From Gammaproteobacteria bacterium (GTDB lineage Bacteria; Pseudomonadota; Gammaproteobacteria; Ga0077536): a stretch of 64,000 nucleotides of DNA. Of the stretch, positions 19,286 through 27,756 are shown piece by piece. Position numbers and translations under genes: made by a program. A model generated the notes under the pieces. The model saw nothing but the letters and a program-made list of their open reading frames with translations, was not told the origin of the DNA and did not search any database. Each line of letters starts with the position of its first letter. Within the stretch, counting starts at the first letter, position 1. The stretch lies in the NCBI GenBank assembly GCA_024234975.1, contig JACKNH010000015.1, forward strand, positions 21,804 through 85,803. The letters are read 5' to 3'.

Positions 19286-19534
19286 ATGAAAGTCAGTATG
19301 AAGCTTGCCCGCGTCGGCATGAACATGCAGGAAGCCACCATTTCCAAGTGGTTGAAGCAACCCGGCGAGGCATTCAAAAAGGGCGAAGGCTTGTACGAAA
19401 TCGAAACCGAAAAAGTCACTCAGGAAGTTGAAGCGACCGGCGACGGCACGATGCTGGAAATCAAGGTTGAGGCCGGCGAAGACGCCGAAGTGGGTGATGT
19501 CGTATGTATCGTTGATCTGGCCGTCGGCGGCTGA
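19286..19534 (+). CDS. Free-standing lipoyl/biotinyl-attachment domain protein
   Basis: An 82-residue single lipoyl domain of the type that normally forms the swinging arm of 2-oxoacid dehydrogenase E2 subunits. The modification site is Lys43 in EIETEKVTQEV at the tip of the hairpin, with Gly residues flanking the two half-domains (KKGEGLYEIETEK; EAGEDAEVGDVV). No E2 catalytic domain, E1 or E3 gene is near; instead an SDR gene begins 16 nt downstream, so the two are probably one operon. Glu-Thr-Glu-Lys favours lipoate over biotin (biotin sites are usually Met-Lys-Met). What it carries is unknown. Confidence 0.9.
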   Translation: MKVSMKLARVGMNMQEATISKWLKQPGEAFKKGEGLYEIETEKVTQEVEATGDGTMLEIKVEAGEDAEVGDVVCIVDLAVGG

Positions 19535-19550
19535 TAGCGAAGGTATTGCG

Positions 19551-20327
19551 GTGGATTTGAAGCTCAAGGGTCGTAATGTCATTGTCACTGGCGCATCACG
19601 CGGCATTGGATTGCGCATCGCGCGCCAGATGGCCGGGGAGGGCGCCAATCTTGCGATCTGCGCACGCGGTCGCGAAGGCGTTGAGCAGGCCGTGGCGGAA
19701 CTGTCATCAACCTATGGTGTGCGCGTTATCGGTGATGCCGTCGACGTTACCGACGCCGACAGCTATCCGCAATGGATCACGCGCGCCGGCGAAGCGTTGG
19801 GTGGTATCGACGTCTTTGTCTCCAACGTATCGGCAGGTCCGCGCGTGGGCGGAGTCGAAGGTTGGCGTAACATGTTCGATGCCGACATGCTTGGTGCAGT
19901 GCGCGGCACCGAAGCGGCCTTGCCGTTTCTACGTAAATCAGATATTGCCTCCATCGTGTTCATAGCCAGCATTTCCGGGGTGATGTCAAAGGCATTGGCG
20001 TCGCCCGGCATTCATGCTTACGGATCATTGAAGGCCGCGTTGATTGCCTACGGCGCGCAGCTGGCAAAAACGCTGGCGCCGGAGGGCATCCGCGTCAACA
20101 CGGTGTCTCCCGGGCCGATCTACTTCGAAGGCGGTCCGTGGGATCATATCCAGCGCAACATGCCCGCTGCCTACGATGCCGCGATCAAGGAATGTGTCAT
20201 CGGCCGTCTGGGTACGCCTGAGGAAGTTGCGTCTGCCGTGGTTTTCCTGGCCAGCCCCGTCTCCGGTTTCACTATCGGCCAGAACCTGCATGTGGACGGC
20301 GGTTACATGCAGCACATCGCTTTCTAG
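19551..20327 (+). CDS. Short-chain dehydrogenase/reductase
   Basis: Classical SDR of 258 residues. The GTG at 19551 begins the fold directly (VDLKLKGRNVIVTG); the longer open frame overlaps the lipoyl gene. Features are TGASRGIG at residue 13 for the cofactor, the catalytic Ser in FIASISG, and YGSLK for Tyr/Lys, then IRVNTVSPGPIYFEGG and a C-terminal GQNLHVDGG. The loop after the second beta strand lacks an acidic residue at the usual position (CARG), which leans to NADP. It is 16 nt downstream of the lipoyl gene. Substrate unknown. Confidence 0.92.
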   Translation: MDLKLKGRNVIVTGASRGIGLRIARQMAGEGANLAICARGREGVEQAVAELSSTYGVRVIGDAVDVTDADSYPQWITRAGEALGGIDVFVSNVSAGPRVGGVEGWRNMFDADMLGAVRGTEAALPFLRKSDIASIVFIASISGVMSKALASPGIHAYGSLKAALIAYGAQLAKTLAPEGIRVNTVSPGPIYFEGGPWDHIQRNMPAAYDAAIKECVIGRLGTPEEVASAVVFLASPVSGFTIGQNLHVDGGYMQHIAF

Positions 20328-20385
20328 GCCGGACGCCAACATCAAGCGGCTGCGCGCGGCTGCCGATAGTCCGGTATACCCATGA

Positions 20386-21612
20386 ATGATCGTGGCGCGC
20401 CCGCGCCACCGCGCGATGCTCCCAGCTCTGAACGCAGATTCCAACCCCGATAACGTTGCCGCGCTCAGGTACCAGCATTTCGTGCAGCGCGCGCTGCTGG
20501 CGTACGTGGTGATTGTCATTCTGCTGCTGACCTTGTCGCCGTTCCGTTTCGCCTCGCCGCCGCCGTGGCGAATTTCCTGGTTGGGGACCGAAGATACGCC
20601 GGCGAACTTCCTGTTGTTCCTGCCGGTTGGGTTCTTCTTCCGTCTGGCCTTGCCGCCGCATGTGCGCGGCGGTCTGCTGGCGACGCTGTTGCTCGGAACG
20701 GCATTCAGCGCGGCCATTGAGATCACCCAGCTGTGGTTGCCGGCACGCTTGACGTCATTGTTTGATGTGATCGCCAATGGTCTGGGTGCGCTCGCCGGTG
20801 CAATCTTTTGTGTTGCCGTCCGGCGCCGGCTGCACCGCACGTTGCCCCAGGTGCTGACGCTGGAATTGCCGATGTTGAACGTGTTCTACCTGTCGCTGCC
20901 ATTGATGTGGCTGGGCGGGTTGGGTATCGAAGACGGATCCCCGCGGGCATGGTTGCTGGCGCCGTTGGGTGCGCTGGGCGCGCTGATCATTTCCGGCTTG
21001 TGGCGGCATCGTTTTCATGCCGCTGCCCATATGCCAAGGTTTGTTGTCGTACTGGTGACCGCGGCCTGGTTCGTGTTCGGTGGCTTCGTGATCATGCAGC
21101 GGGCGCCGGAAATCGTTGCGCAATGCGCGCTGGTCGTGCTGTTGGTCACCTGTGTTGGTCTGTACCGCCCGGCGCACGCGGCATTCGCCGAGCGACGATT
21201 CGAACGACGATTGCTATTGGCGGTCTGGCCAGTGGCGGTGTTGTACGCGCTGATGGTGGTGGCATGGCCGCTGCCCGACACCTTGTTGCCACCGGACTTT
21301 GCACTGGGTTACCCGGAATACTGGTTTCGCCGCGAACACACGTTCCGCATCGCCGAACAACTCGGCACATTGACGCTGCTCGGCTATCTCGTCGGTGAAT
21401 CCTTCGGCCGCTTTCCACAGGCGAGAAAGCGGACCTACCTCATCACTTTCGCGCTCGCACTGCTACTGGAGTTGGTACATGGCTTCCTGCCCGGTGATCG
21501 CGCCAGCGCATTGCGCGCGGTACTGGGCATGATCGCCGGTGGCTTCGGTTGCCAGCTCTATGCGGCGCAACTCAATCTCATTCGTGTGCTGAACGACCAG
21601 CACGAGGGTTGA
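20386..21612 (+). CDS. VanZ-like domain membrane protein
   Basis: Polytopic inner-membrane protein of 408 residues with about ten hydrophobic helices. The N-terminal 130 residues match the VanZ-like family (LTLSPFRF, then NFLLFLPVGFFF, then IEITQLWLPARLTSLFDVIANGLGALAG), in which the polar residues of the E-T-Q and D-x-x-x-N segments are conserved; a second, shorter VanZ-like pattern is repeated at the C terminus (LLELVHGFLPGDRASALRAVLG). VanZ confers low teicoplanin resistance in enterococci, but in proteobacteria the role is unknown and often associated with exopolysaccharide loci. Start could also be the ATG at 20416; neither has a clear ribosome site. Confidence 0.82.
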   Translation: MIVARPRHRAMLPALNADSNPDNVAALRYQHFVQRALLAYVVIVILLLTLSPFRFASPPPWRISWLGTEDTPANFLLFLPVGFFFRLALPPHVRGGLLATLLLGTAFSAAIEITQLWLPARLTSLFDVIANGLGALAGAIFCVAVRRRLHRTLPQVLTLELPMLNVFYLSLPLMWLGGLGIEDGSPRAWLLAPLGALGALIISGLWRHRFHAAAHMPRFVVVLVTAAWFVFGGFVIMQRAPEIVAQCALVVLLVTCVGLYRPAHAAFAERRFERRLLLAVWPVAVLYALMVVAWPLPDTLLPPDFALGYPEYWFRREHTFRIAEQLGTLTLLGYLVGESFGRFPQARKRTYLITFALALLLELVHGFLPGDRASALRAVLGMIAGGFGCQLYAAQLNLIRVLNDQHEG

Positions 21613-21637
21613 TCACAGCACTGCAACGTTCGCAGTT

Positions 21638-22930
21638 TCAGCGCTCCGGCTCGGTCAGCGCCGCGTGCACCAGTGCGCGCGACAGGTTCTGCACCTGCGG
21701 CATGCCACCGGCGGACATCATGCGCTGGATCATCGCGACAAAGACGACATCGTTGGTGGGATCGATCCAGAACCAGGTGCCGGCGGCACCGTCCCACAGG
21801 TAAGTGCCCTGGCCGGTGGTGCTGCCGGCCTGGTGCGGATCTTCAAACACTGCGACGTCATAACCGAAGCCGAAGCCCGGCCGCATGCGCTGGAAGCCGA
21901 TACCGAATTCGCCGGTCATCAGTTTGTCGGGCAGGTGATTGGCGCGCATCAGCCCGACGGTGGCAGGCGACAGAATGCGGGCGCCATCGAGTTCGCCGCC
22001 ATTGGCCAGCATCTGCGCAAAGCGGGCGTAATCGCGCGCCGTCGAGTACAAGCCGCCGCCGCCTGATGGCAAGCCGGGCACCACGCTGACATTCGGATCC
22101 CGCGGCAAAGGCGTCAACCCTTGCGCCTTGTCGAAGCCGTAGATTGTCGCAAGTCGATCGAGTTTGTCGGCCGGCACCGCGAACCCGGTGTCGACCATCT
22201 CCAGCGGATCGAAGATGTGCTTCTGCATGAACGTCGGCAGCGGCATACCGGAAAGCTTTTCGACCAGGTAACCCTGGATGTCCACCGACACGCTGTAAAC
22301 CCAGGCATCACCAGGCTGGTAGGAAAGCGGAATTTCGGCCAGCCGTTCTATGAAGGCCTGCAATGAAGGTTTTGCCAGCGGATTATCCTGCTGATACATC
22401 TTGTCGACGGGGGAATCGCCGAAGAAGCCGTAGGTGAACCCGGCGGTATGCGACATCACCTCACCAACGGTCGGCGCATGACCCGGCGGCTTCAGAATCA
22501 ACGCGCCTTTGCGGTCGGTGCCGGAAAAGACCTTGAGATCCGCGAACTCCGGGATGTATTTCGCAAGCGGATCCTCCGGGTGCCATTTGCCTTGCTCGTA
22601 CAGGATCATCATCGCGACGCCGGTGATCGGCTTGGTCATCGAATAGATGCGGAAGATGGAATCGGTGCGCATGGGCGCACCGCTGGCGAGATCCTGCTTG
22701 CCGTAGGCACTGAAGTTCACGACACGGCCATGACGCGTCAGGTGGGTGACAATGCCGGCGAGTTCGCCCTGGTCGACCAATGCCTTCATGGATTCGTCGA
22801 GTTGCTCCAAGCGCGCTGCGGAGAATCCGACCACGGCCGGCTTGGCCGGCGTCAGTTCCGCCGCGATGGTAGGCGCGGCCATCAGGTTCAACAGGATTGC
22901 GACTGGTGCGCCGTAAGTGATTGTTCGCAT
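21638..22930 (-). CDS. Exported serine hydrolase, class C beta-lactamase family
   Basis: Periplasmic esterase/DD-peptidase-like enzyme of 430 residues. Start at 22930 (MRTITYGAP) has AGGGTGG upstream and a signal peptide ending TIAA. The nucleophile motif SMTK is at residues 97-100, preceded by the family's TDSIFRIY; the second motif is YSV (usual YxN replaced), and the third appears as the GTYLWDGAAGTWFWIDP stretch typical of EstB-like esterases. So esterase activity on small esters is more likely than beta-lactam hydrolysis. Divergent from the Tat-exported ThDP enzyme with about 150 nt between starts. Confidence 0.9.
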   Translation of the reverse strand: MRTITYGAPVAILLNLMAAPTIAAELTPAKPAVVGFSAARLEQLDESMKALVDQGELAGIVTHLTRHGRVVNFSAYGKQDLASGAPMRTDSIFRIYSMTKPITGVAMMILYEQGKWHPEDPLAKYIPEFADLKVFSGTDRKGALILKPPGHAPTVGEVMSHTAGFTYGFFGDSPVDKMYQQDNPLAKPSLQAFIERLAEIPLSYQPGDAWVYSVSVDIQGYLVEKLSGMPLPTFMQKHIFDPLEMVDTGFAVPADKLDRLATIYGFDKAQGLTPLPRDPNVSVVPGLPSGGGGLYSTARDYARFAQMLANGGELDGARILSPATVGLMRANHLPDKLMTGEFGIGFQRMRPGFGFGYDVAVFEDPHQAGSTTGQGTYLWDGAAGTWFWIDPTNDVVFVAMIQRMMSAGGMPQVQNLSRALVHAALTEPER

Positions 22931-23082
22931 GGATTCCACCCTGGTTGATGACGTCGACGATATCGACGGACGCCGCGATTGTAACGTGTGTGCAGCGCAT
23001 GACGATGACTTCATCGCGCGCAACGCCAATGGGGTTTGTATACTGCGTGTTCGCAGACATGACCTTGAGGGGGGATGGCGCG

Positions 23083-24969
23083 ATGAGCAGCAAGCGGCAC
23101 GACGATGTCAGCCGGCGTGGATTTCTAAAGGCAGCGGCTGCTGGCACGGCGGCCGGCGGGCTCGGCGTCATTTCTCCCGGTAACGTACAGGCGGCAGATG
23201 TCGCCACGCCAACGATGCCTGCACCGGCAGCCGCGCAGCTTGCGCGCGAAGCGGGCAACGTTTCCCCCGGCATACCGGCGCGTTCAGCGGTGCGGCCGGG
23301 CTCGGATCTGATGGTGGAGGTGTTGCGCCAGTTGGGCCTGGAGTTCGTCGCTTCCAATCCCGGTTCCAGTTTCGAAGGTCTGCAGGAATCACTGGTCAAC
23401 TACGGCTCGCCGCCGAACGTGCAACCTGAATTCATCACCGCCCTGCACGAGGAATCGGCGGTGGATATGGCCAACGGTTATGCCAAGGCCACCGGCCAGC
23501 CGATGTGCGCGCTGCTTCACGGCACCATTGGTCTGCAGCACGCGGCAATGGCCATCTACCAGGCGTACTACGCCGGCACGCCGTTGCTTATCATCGCCGG
23601 CCGAGATGATGGCTTCATCCAGGCGCATACCGCGAACGATATGGCGGCCATGGTGCGCAGCTTCACCAAGTGGGATGCGCAACCCAAGACGCTGGCCGAA
23701 GCGCTGGAAGCAATACACCAGGCGTGGCGCGAGGCCATCACCCCGCCCACCGCGCCAACGCTCGTGATTCTCGACATCGAGTTGCAGAAAGAGGAGGCCG
23801 GCACATTGGCGGTACCGGCATACCGGCCGCCGCGGATCAGCGGCATCGAATCGTCGACCGCGGCCGACATCGCCGCGCGCCTGCTCAATGCGCGAAATCC
23901 TCGTTTGCATGTTGGACGACTGCGCACGACAGAAGGCGTGGACCTCGCCGTGCGGCTGGCGGAACTGACCGGCGCTTCCCTGGCGACCGCCGCGACGCGT
24001 GGGCCGATGAGCTTTCCGCAGACCCATCCGTTATCCGGCCCGGGTGTGGATACCGATTACGATTTCGAACTCGGCCTGGAAACCGATGCCGCCGGCGTGG
24101 CGATCATCGGGCCGCAGATTGCGGATTTGACCGCAGCACGCGATACCGCCGAGGTTGGCTTCGGCGGGCTGCGCAATGCGCCAACCGCGCCGGCCTCGGG
24201 CATGCGGTTCGCGGTCGACGCGCAGGCCAGCCTGCCGGCGTTGATCGCCGCGGTGGAGCAACGTCGTACACCGGCGCAGGCGAAGACCATCGCCACGCGG
24301 ACCGCAGCGCATGCGCAGGCGAATCGGCAAGCGCGCATCGCCTCGGTACGTACGGCGCTGGAAGACAAGCGTCATGGCTGGCACGACAGCCCGGTGAGCA
24401 CCGCCCGTATCTACGCCGAGTTGTGGCCGCTGCTGATGGATGAGGACTGGTGTCTGGCCTCGCCCAGCCCGTTTTCGGGCGCGCATCACGCCGCGCTGTG
24501 GGAGCACAACCGGCCATACAGTTACCTCGGCGGCCAGGGCGCCGGTGGCATGGGTTATGGCCTGGGCGCATGCACCGGTGCGGCGTTGGCGGCGCGCGGT
24601 CGGCAACGTTTTGTCGTCAACATTCAGACCGATGGTGACTTCAATTACGCCCCCGGTGCGCTATGGACGGCGGTGCATCACCAGCTGCCGATGCTGACCA
24701 TCATGCACAACAACCGGGCGTGGCATCAGGAGCTGATGTTCCTGGAATACATGGCCGGCGTCCGCGGCCGCGGGACTGACCGCGGCCACATCGGCACCAC
24801 GCTGCGCGACCCGTATATCGATTACGCAAAGCTGGCCGCGGGTTATGGCATGGCCAGTGAAGGTCCGCTGAGCGATCCTGAACAGCTGTTGCCGGCATTC
24901 AAGCGCGGCATCGCCAGCGTCAAACGCGGGCAGCCGTATCTCATAGACGTGATAACGCAGCCGCGCTGA
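23083..24969 (+). CDS. Tat-exported thiamine-diphosphate-dependent enzyme
   Basis: ThDP enzyme of the acetolactate synthase/benzoylformate decarboxylase superfamily, 628 residues, with a twin-arginine signal (SRRGFLKAAAAG at residues 10-21, cleavage near QAAD). Start ATG 23083 follows GAGGGGGGA by about 8 nt. Domains: PYR domain about 70-240 with the cofactor-activating Glu in LHEESAVDMANGYA; degenerate middle domain about 260-400; PP domain about 440-628 with the metal/ThDP motif D517-G-D519...N543-N544. No FAD-binding signature is evident. Tat export implies the cofactor is loaded in the cytoplasm and the enzyme works in the periplasm, very unusual for this family. A monohaem cytochrome c starts 12 nt later, suggesting electrons from an oxidative decarboxylation go to the respiratory chain. 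The reaction itself is inference. Confidence 0.9.
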   Translation: MSSKRHDDVSRRGFLKAAAAGTAAGGLGVISPGNVQAADVATPTMPAPAAAQLAREAGNVSPGIPARSAVRPGSDLMVEVLRQLGLEFVASNPGSSFEGLQESLVNYGSPPNVQPEFITALHEESAVDMANGYAKATGQPMCALLHGTIGLQHAAMAIYQAYYAGTPLLIIAGRDDGFIQAHTANDMAAMVRSFTKWDAQPKTLAEALEAIHQAWREAITPPTAPTLVILDIELQKEEAGTLAVPAYRPPRISGIESSTAADIAARLLNARNPRLHVGRLRTTEGVDLAVRLAELTGASLATAATRGPMSFPQTHPLSGPGVDTDYDFELGLETDAAGVAIIGPQIADLTAARDTAEVGFGGLRNAPTAPASGMRFAVDAQASLPALIAAVEQRRTPAQAKTIATRTAAHAQANRQARIASVRTALEDKRHGWHDSPVSTARIYAELWPLLMDEDWCLASPSPFSGAHHAALWEHNRPYSYLGGQGAGGMGYGLGACTGAALAARGRQRFVVNIQTDGDFNYAPGALWTAVHHQLPMLTIMHNNRAWHQELMFLEYMAGVRGRGTDRGHIGTTLRDPYIDYAKLAAGYGMASEGPLSDPEQLLPAFKRGIASVKRGQPYLIDVITQPR

Positions 24970-24981
24970 AGGGGGGCAGGA

Positions 24982-25389
24982 ATGACGATTGGTCGAGGCC
25001 GGCTTATTGTGACGATGGTGCTGTTGCTGGTTGCCGCCATGGCGCGCGGGGCGGATGTGGCGCGTGGCAAAACACTGTTCTTCGAACATGGTTGCTACAG
25101 TTGCCATGGTTACGGCGGCCAGACCGGCGCCCGTGACCTGGTCGGAACCGGCAGCCCGCTGGTGACCGACGAATCCACCTTCATCACGTTTCTGCGTCTG
25201 CGCGCGAACGAGGCACCGTTATTGCCTTCGACGCGGATGCCTAATTTTCCGGTTGAGGCGGTAAGCGACGCCCAGGCCCGCGATATCTTCGCGTTCATCA
25301 ATACGCTGCGGCTGGACACGCCGGAAATCGACCAGGAACCGGCCATGAAGGCGATTCTGGATTCAGCGGGGCGTGAGTACCGCAAGTAA
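24982..25389 (+). CDS. Small exported monohaem cytochrome c
   Basis: A 135-residue class I cytochrome c with a signal peptide (cleaved near ARGAD) and the haem motif CYSCHG at about residue 38; the axial Met is probably in TRMPNFP. GGGGGGCAGGA lies just upstream of the ATG. It begins 12 nt after the ThDP enzyme gene and ends 56 nt before the ABC transporter genes, so the pair 23083-25389 looks like one transcript. Likely the periplasmic electron acceptor for the upstream enzyme. Confidence 0.92.
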   Translation: MTIGRGRLIVTMVLLLVAAMARGADVARGKTLFFEHGCYSCHGYGGQTGARDLVGTGSPLVTDESTFITFLRLRANEAPLLPSTRMPNFPVEAVSDAQARDIFAFINTLRLDTPEIDQEPAMKAILDSAGREYRK

Positions 25390-25445
25390 CGCCGGCGTCT
25401 TGCCCCGCTATCAATGGTCCGGCCGTCCTTGTTAGGATCGCCGCC

Positions 25446-26405
25446 ATGCAGAACGCCTCACAGACGGTCGCCGCTGACAGCGCCGACACCATCATCTCCA
25501 TCAACGACCTCGGCAAGACCTACGACAGCGGGTTCACTGCGCTGAAGAACGTCAACCTGGCGATCAAGCGCGGAGAAATCTTTGCCTTGCTCGGGCCGAA
25601 CGGCGCTGGCAAAACCACTTTGATCGGCATCATCTGCGGCATCGTGCGCGCCAGCAGTGGGTCCGTGACGGTCGACGGCAACGACATTGTCCGCGACTAC
25701 CGTGCGGCACGCGCGGCCATCGGTCTGGTGCCGCAGGAACTGGCGACAGACACCTGGGAAACCGTCTGGGCGACGGTGAATTTCAGTCGCGGACTGTTCG
25801 GCAAGGCGCCCGATGCGGCTTACATCGAGCATATTCTGCGCGCGCTGTCCTTGTGGGAGAAAAAGGACAACAGAATCCTGACGCTGTCCGGCGGTATGAA
25901 GCGGCGGGTGATGATCGCCAAGGCTTTGTCACACGAACCTCGCGTGTTGTTTCTGGATGAGCCTACCGCGGGCGTCGACGTCGAGCTGCGCCAGGACATG
26001 TGGCAGGTGGTGCATGGCCTGCGTGAGCAAGGCGTCACCATCATTCTGACCACCCACTACATAGAGGAAGCCGAGGAGATGGCCGACCGCATCGGCATCA
26101 TCAACCACGGTGAACTGATGCTGGTGGAACGCAAGCAGGCGTTGATCAGCAAGCTGGGCCGCAAGCAGCTCACGCTGCATCTGGCCGAACCGCTGGCCGA
26201 GGTACCGGCGGCGCTGGCGGAATTCAAACTCGAGCGTGCGCACGATGGTTATGATCTGTTGTACACCTACGATACGCAAAACGAATCCACCGGTATCGGT
26301 CCGCTGCTCGATGCCGTGGACAACGCCGGAATCCGTGTGAGAGACCTGAACACCTCGCAGAGTTCGCTGGAGGAAATCTTCGTCAGCCTGGTGCGCCGCA
26401 AATGA
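25446..26405 (+). CDS. ABC-2 exporter ATP-binding subunit
   Basis: Cytoplasmic ATPase of 319 residues, YadG-like. Walker A is GPNGAGKTT, signature is LSGGMKRRVMIAKAL, Walker B is RVLFLDEPTAG with the D-loop and the switch His in TTHYIEEAEEMA. A C-terminal 70-residue extension (about 230-319) is typical of ABC-2 drug/polysaccharide ATPases. Its stop overlaps the permease start (ATGA at 26402), so the two are coupled. Substrate unknown. Confidence 0.93.
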   Translation: MQNASQTVAADSADTIISINDLGKTYDSGFTALKNVNLAIKRGEIFALLGPNGAGKTTLIGIICGIVRASSGSVTVDGNDIVRDYRAARAAIGLVPQELATDTWETVWATVNFSRGLFGKAPDAAYIEHILRALSLWEKKDNRILTLSGGMKRRVMIAKALSHEPRVLFLDEPTAGVDVELRQDMWQVVHGLREQGVTIILTTHYIEEAEEMADRIGIINHGELMLVERKQALISKLGRKQLTLHLAEPLAEVPAALAEFKLERAHDGYDLLYTYDTQNESTGIGPLLDAVDNAGIRVRDLNTSQSSLEEIFVSLVRRK

Positions 26406-27166
26406 TCAATCACCGCGCGATTCGCGCCATCTATCTGTTCGAAATGAACCGCACCTGGCGTACGGTATTACAGAGCATCGTATCGCCGGTGCTTTCCACC
26501 TCGCTGTACTTCATCGTGTTTGGCGCTGCCATCGGTTCGCGCATCAACGCGGTGGAAGGCGTTGACTACGGCGCGTTCCTGGTGCCGGGGTTGATCATGC
26601 TCACCCTGCTGCAGCAGAGTATTTCCAACGCGGCCTTCGGCATTTATTTCCCGAAGTTCAGCGGCACGATATACGAGATGCTGTCGGCGCCGGTCTCGCC
26701 GCTGGAAGTGATCGCCGGTTACGTCGGCGCGGCGGCCAGCAAGGCCATCATGATCGGCCTCATCATCCTGGTGACGTCGACGGTGTTCGTCGAAGTGCGC
26801 ATCGCGCATCCCGTCTGGATGCTGGCCTTTCTGGTACTGACGGCGGTGACGTTCAGCCTGTTCGGTTTCATCATCGGCATCTGGGCCGATGGTTTCGAAA
26901 AGCTGCAGATCATTCCGATGCTGATCGTCACGCCGCTGACGTTTTTGGGAGGCAGCTTCTATTCCATCAGCATGTTGCCGCCGCTATGGCAGAAGATCAC
27001 GATGTTCAATCCCGTCGTCTATCTCATCAGTGGCTTCCGCTGGAGCTTCTACGAAGTCTCCGACGTCAGCCTGGCCGTCAGCGTCGGCATCACGTTGTTC
27101 ATTCTGCTGTGCTGCCTGACGGTGGTGACCTGGGTCTTCCGCACGGGTTACAAGCTGAAGCATTGA
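26402..27166 (+). CDS. ABC-2 type exporter permease
   Basis: Inner-membrane permease of 254 residues with six predicted helices, YadH-like. The ABC-2 signature is seen in the region LIVTPLTFLGGSFYSISMLPPLWQ (before helix 6) and NPVVYLISGFRW. It shares the ATGA overlap with the ATPase gene. YadGH-type pairs have no firmly assigned substrate. Confidence 0.92.
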   Translation: MINHRAIRAIYLFEMNRTWRTVLQSIVSPVLSTSLYFIVFGAAIGSRINAVEGVDYGAFLVPGLIMLTLLQQSISNAAFGIYFPKFSGTIYEMLSAPVSPLEVIAGYVGAAASKAIMIGLIILVTSTVFVEVRIAHPVWMLAFLVLTAVTFSLFGFIIGIWADGFEKLQIIPMLIVTPLTFLGGSFYSISMLPPLWQKITMFNPVVYLISGFRWSFYEVSDVSLAVSVGITLFILLCCLTVVTWVFRTGYKLKH

Positions 27167-27241
27167 CAGTCCGGATCGAAACCTCGATTCCAGCACGTCC
27201 GCCCAGGCTGTTCCTGCCGTCACTGCTTCAGCCATTCTCCT

Positions 27242-27615
27242 CCGTCATTCCCGCGCAAGCGGGGATCCACAGGGCGCTGCTCGAAGCCGGATGGATTCCG
27301 GCCCGCCGCTGGCGCGGCGTCCGGAATGACGGGGCGGGAGGCGTACGGTTACCCCTCGTGCGGAATGACGGGGTGGGAGGCGTTCGGTCACCCGGCGTGC
27401 GGCATGACGGGCAGGTGAAAGGCGTCCGCTTGCCCGGCCTCGCATCACCCATCTCTAATCCGTCATTCCCGCGCAGGCGGGAATCCATAGGGCACTGCTC
27501 GAAGCCGGATGGATTCCGGCTCGCTGCTGGCGCGCCGTGCGGAATGACGGGGCGGGAGGCGTACGGTCACCGGGCGTGCGGAATGACGGCAGGTTAAAGG
27601 CGTACGGTCATCTGG
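27242..27615. repeat. Cluster of palindromic GTCATTCCCGC repeats with 39-bp tandem units
   Basis: Two diverged copies of an about 100-bp hairpin-forming repeat start with CCGTCATTCCCGCGCA at 27242 and 27460 and end with CGGAATGACGG. Each is followed by tandem units of 39 bp starting CGGAATGACGGGG: 27322-27360, 27361-27399, a diverged unit from 27400, then 27540-27578 and a diverged unit from 27579. This explains most of the 590-nt gene-free stretch between 27166 and 27757. GTCATTCCCGC palindromes are common interspersed repeats in proteobacteria. No coding sequence is supported here. Confidence 0.88.
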
Positions 27616-27680
27616 TTCGATCGCATCGGCGTGTGTCGCCCGTGCGAACCGTCCAGTTCCGCGCCGTCAGACCAGCGGTG

Positions 27681-27713
27681 TTGACATCGATAAGAAATCA
27701 TAGTGATATCACT
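27681..27713 (+). promoter_or_regulatory. Sigma70 promoter of the SPFH operon with a palindromic operator
   Basis: A perfect -35 TTGACA (27681-27686), 17-bp spacer and TGATAT at the -10 position (27704-27709). The -10 is embedded in a perfect 12-bp palindrome AGTGATATCACT (27702-27713), which would let a bound protein block the polymerase. A small ribbon-helix-helix-like protein is encoded at the end of the operon it controls. Confidence 0.6.
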
Positions 27714-27756
27714 TCAATATCGGGCGCGGGGTCTGGTAACAGGAGGTGATGACGCC

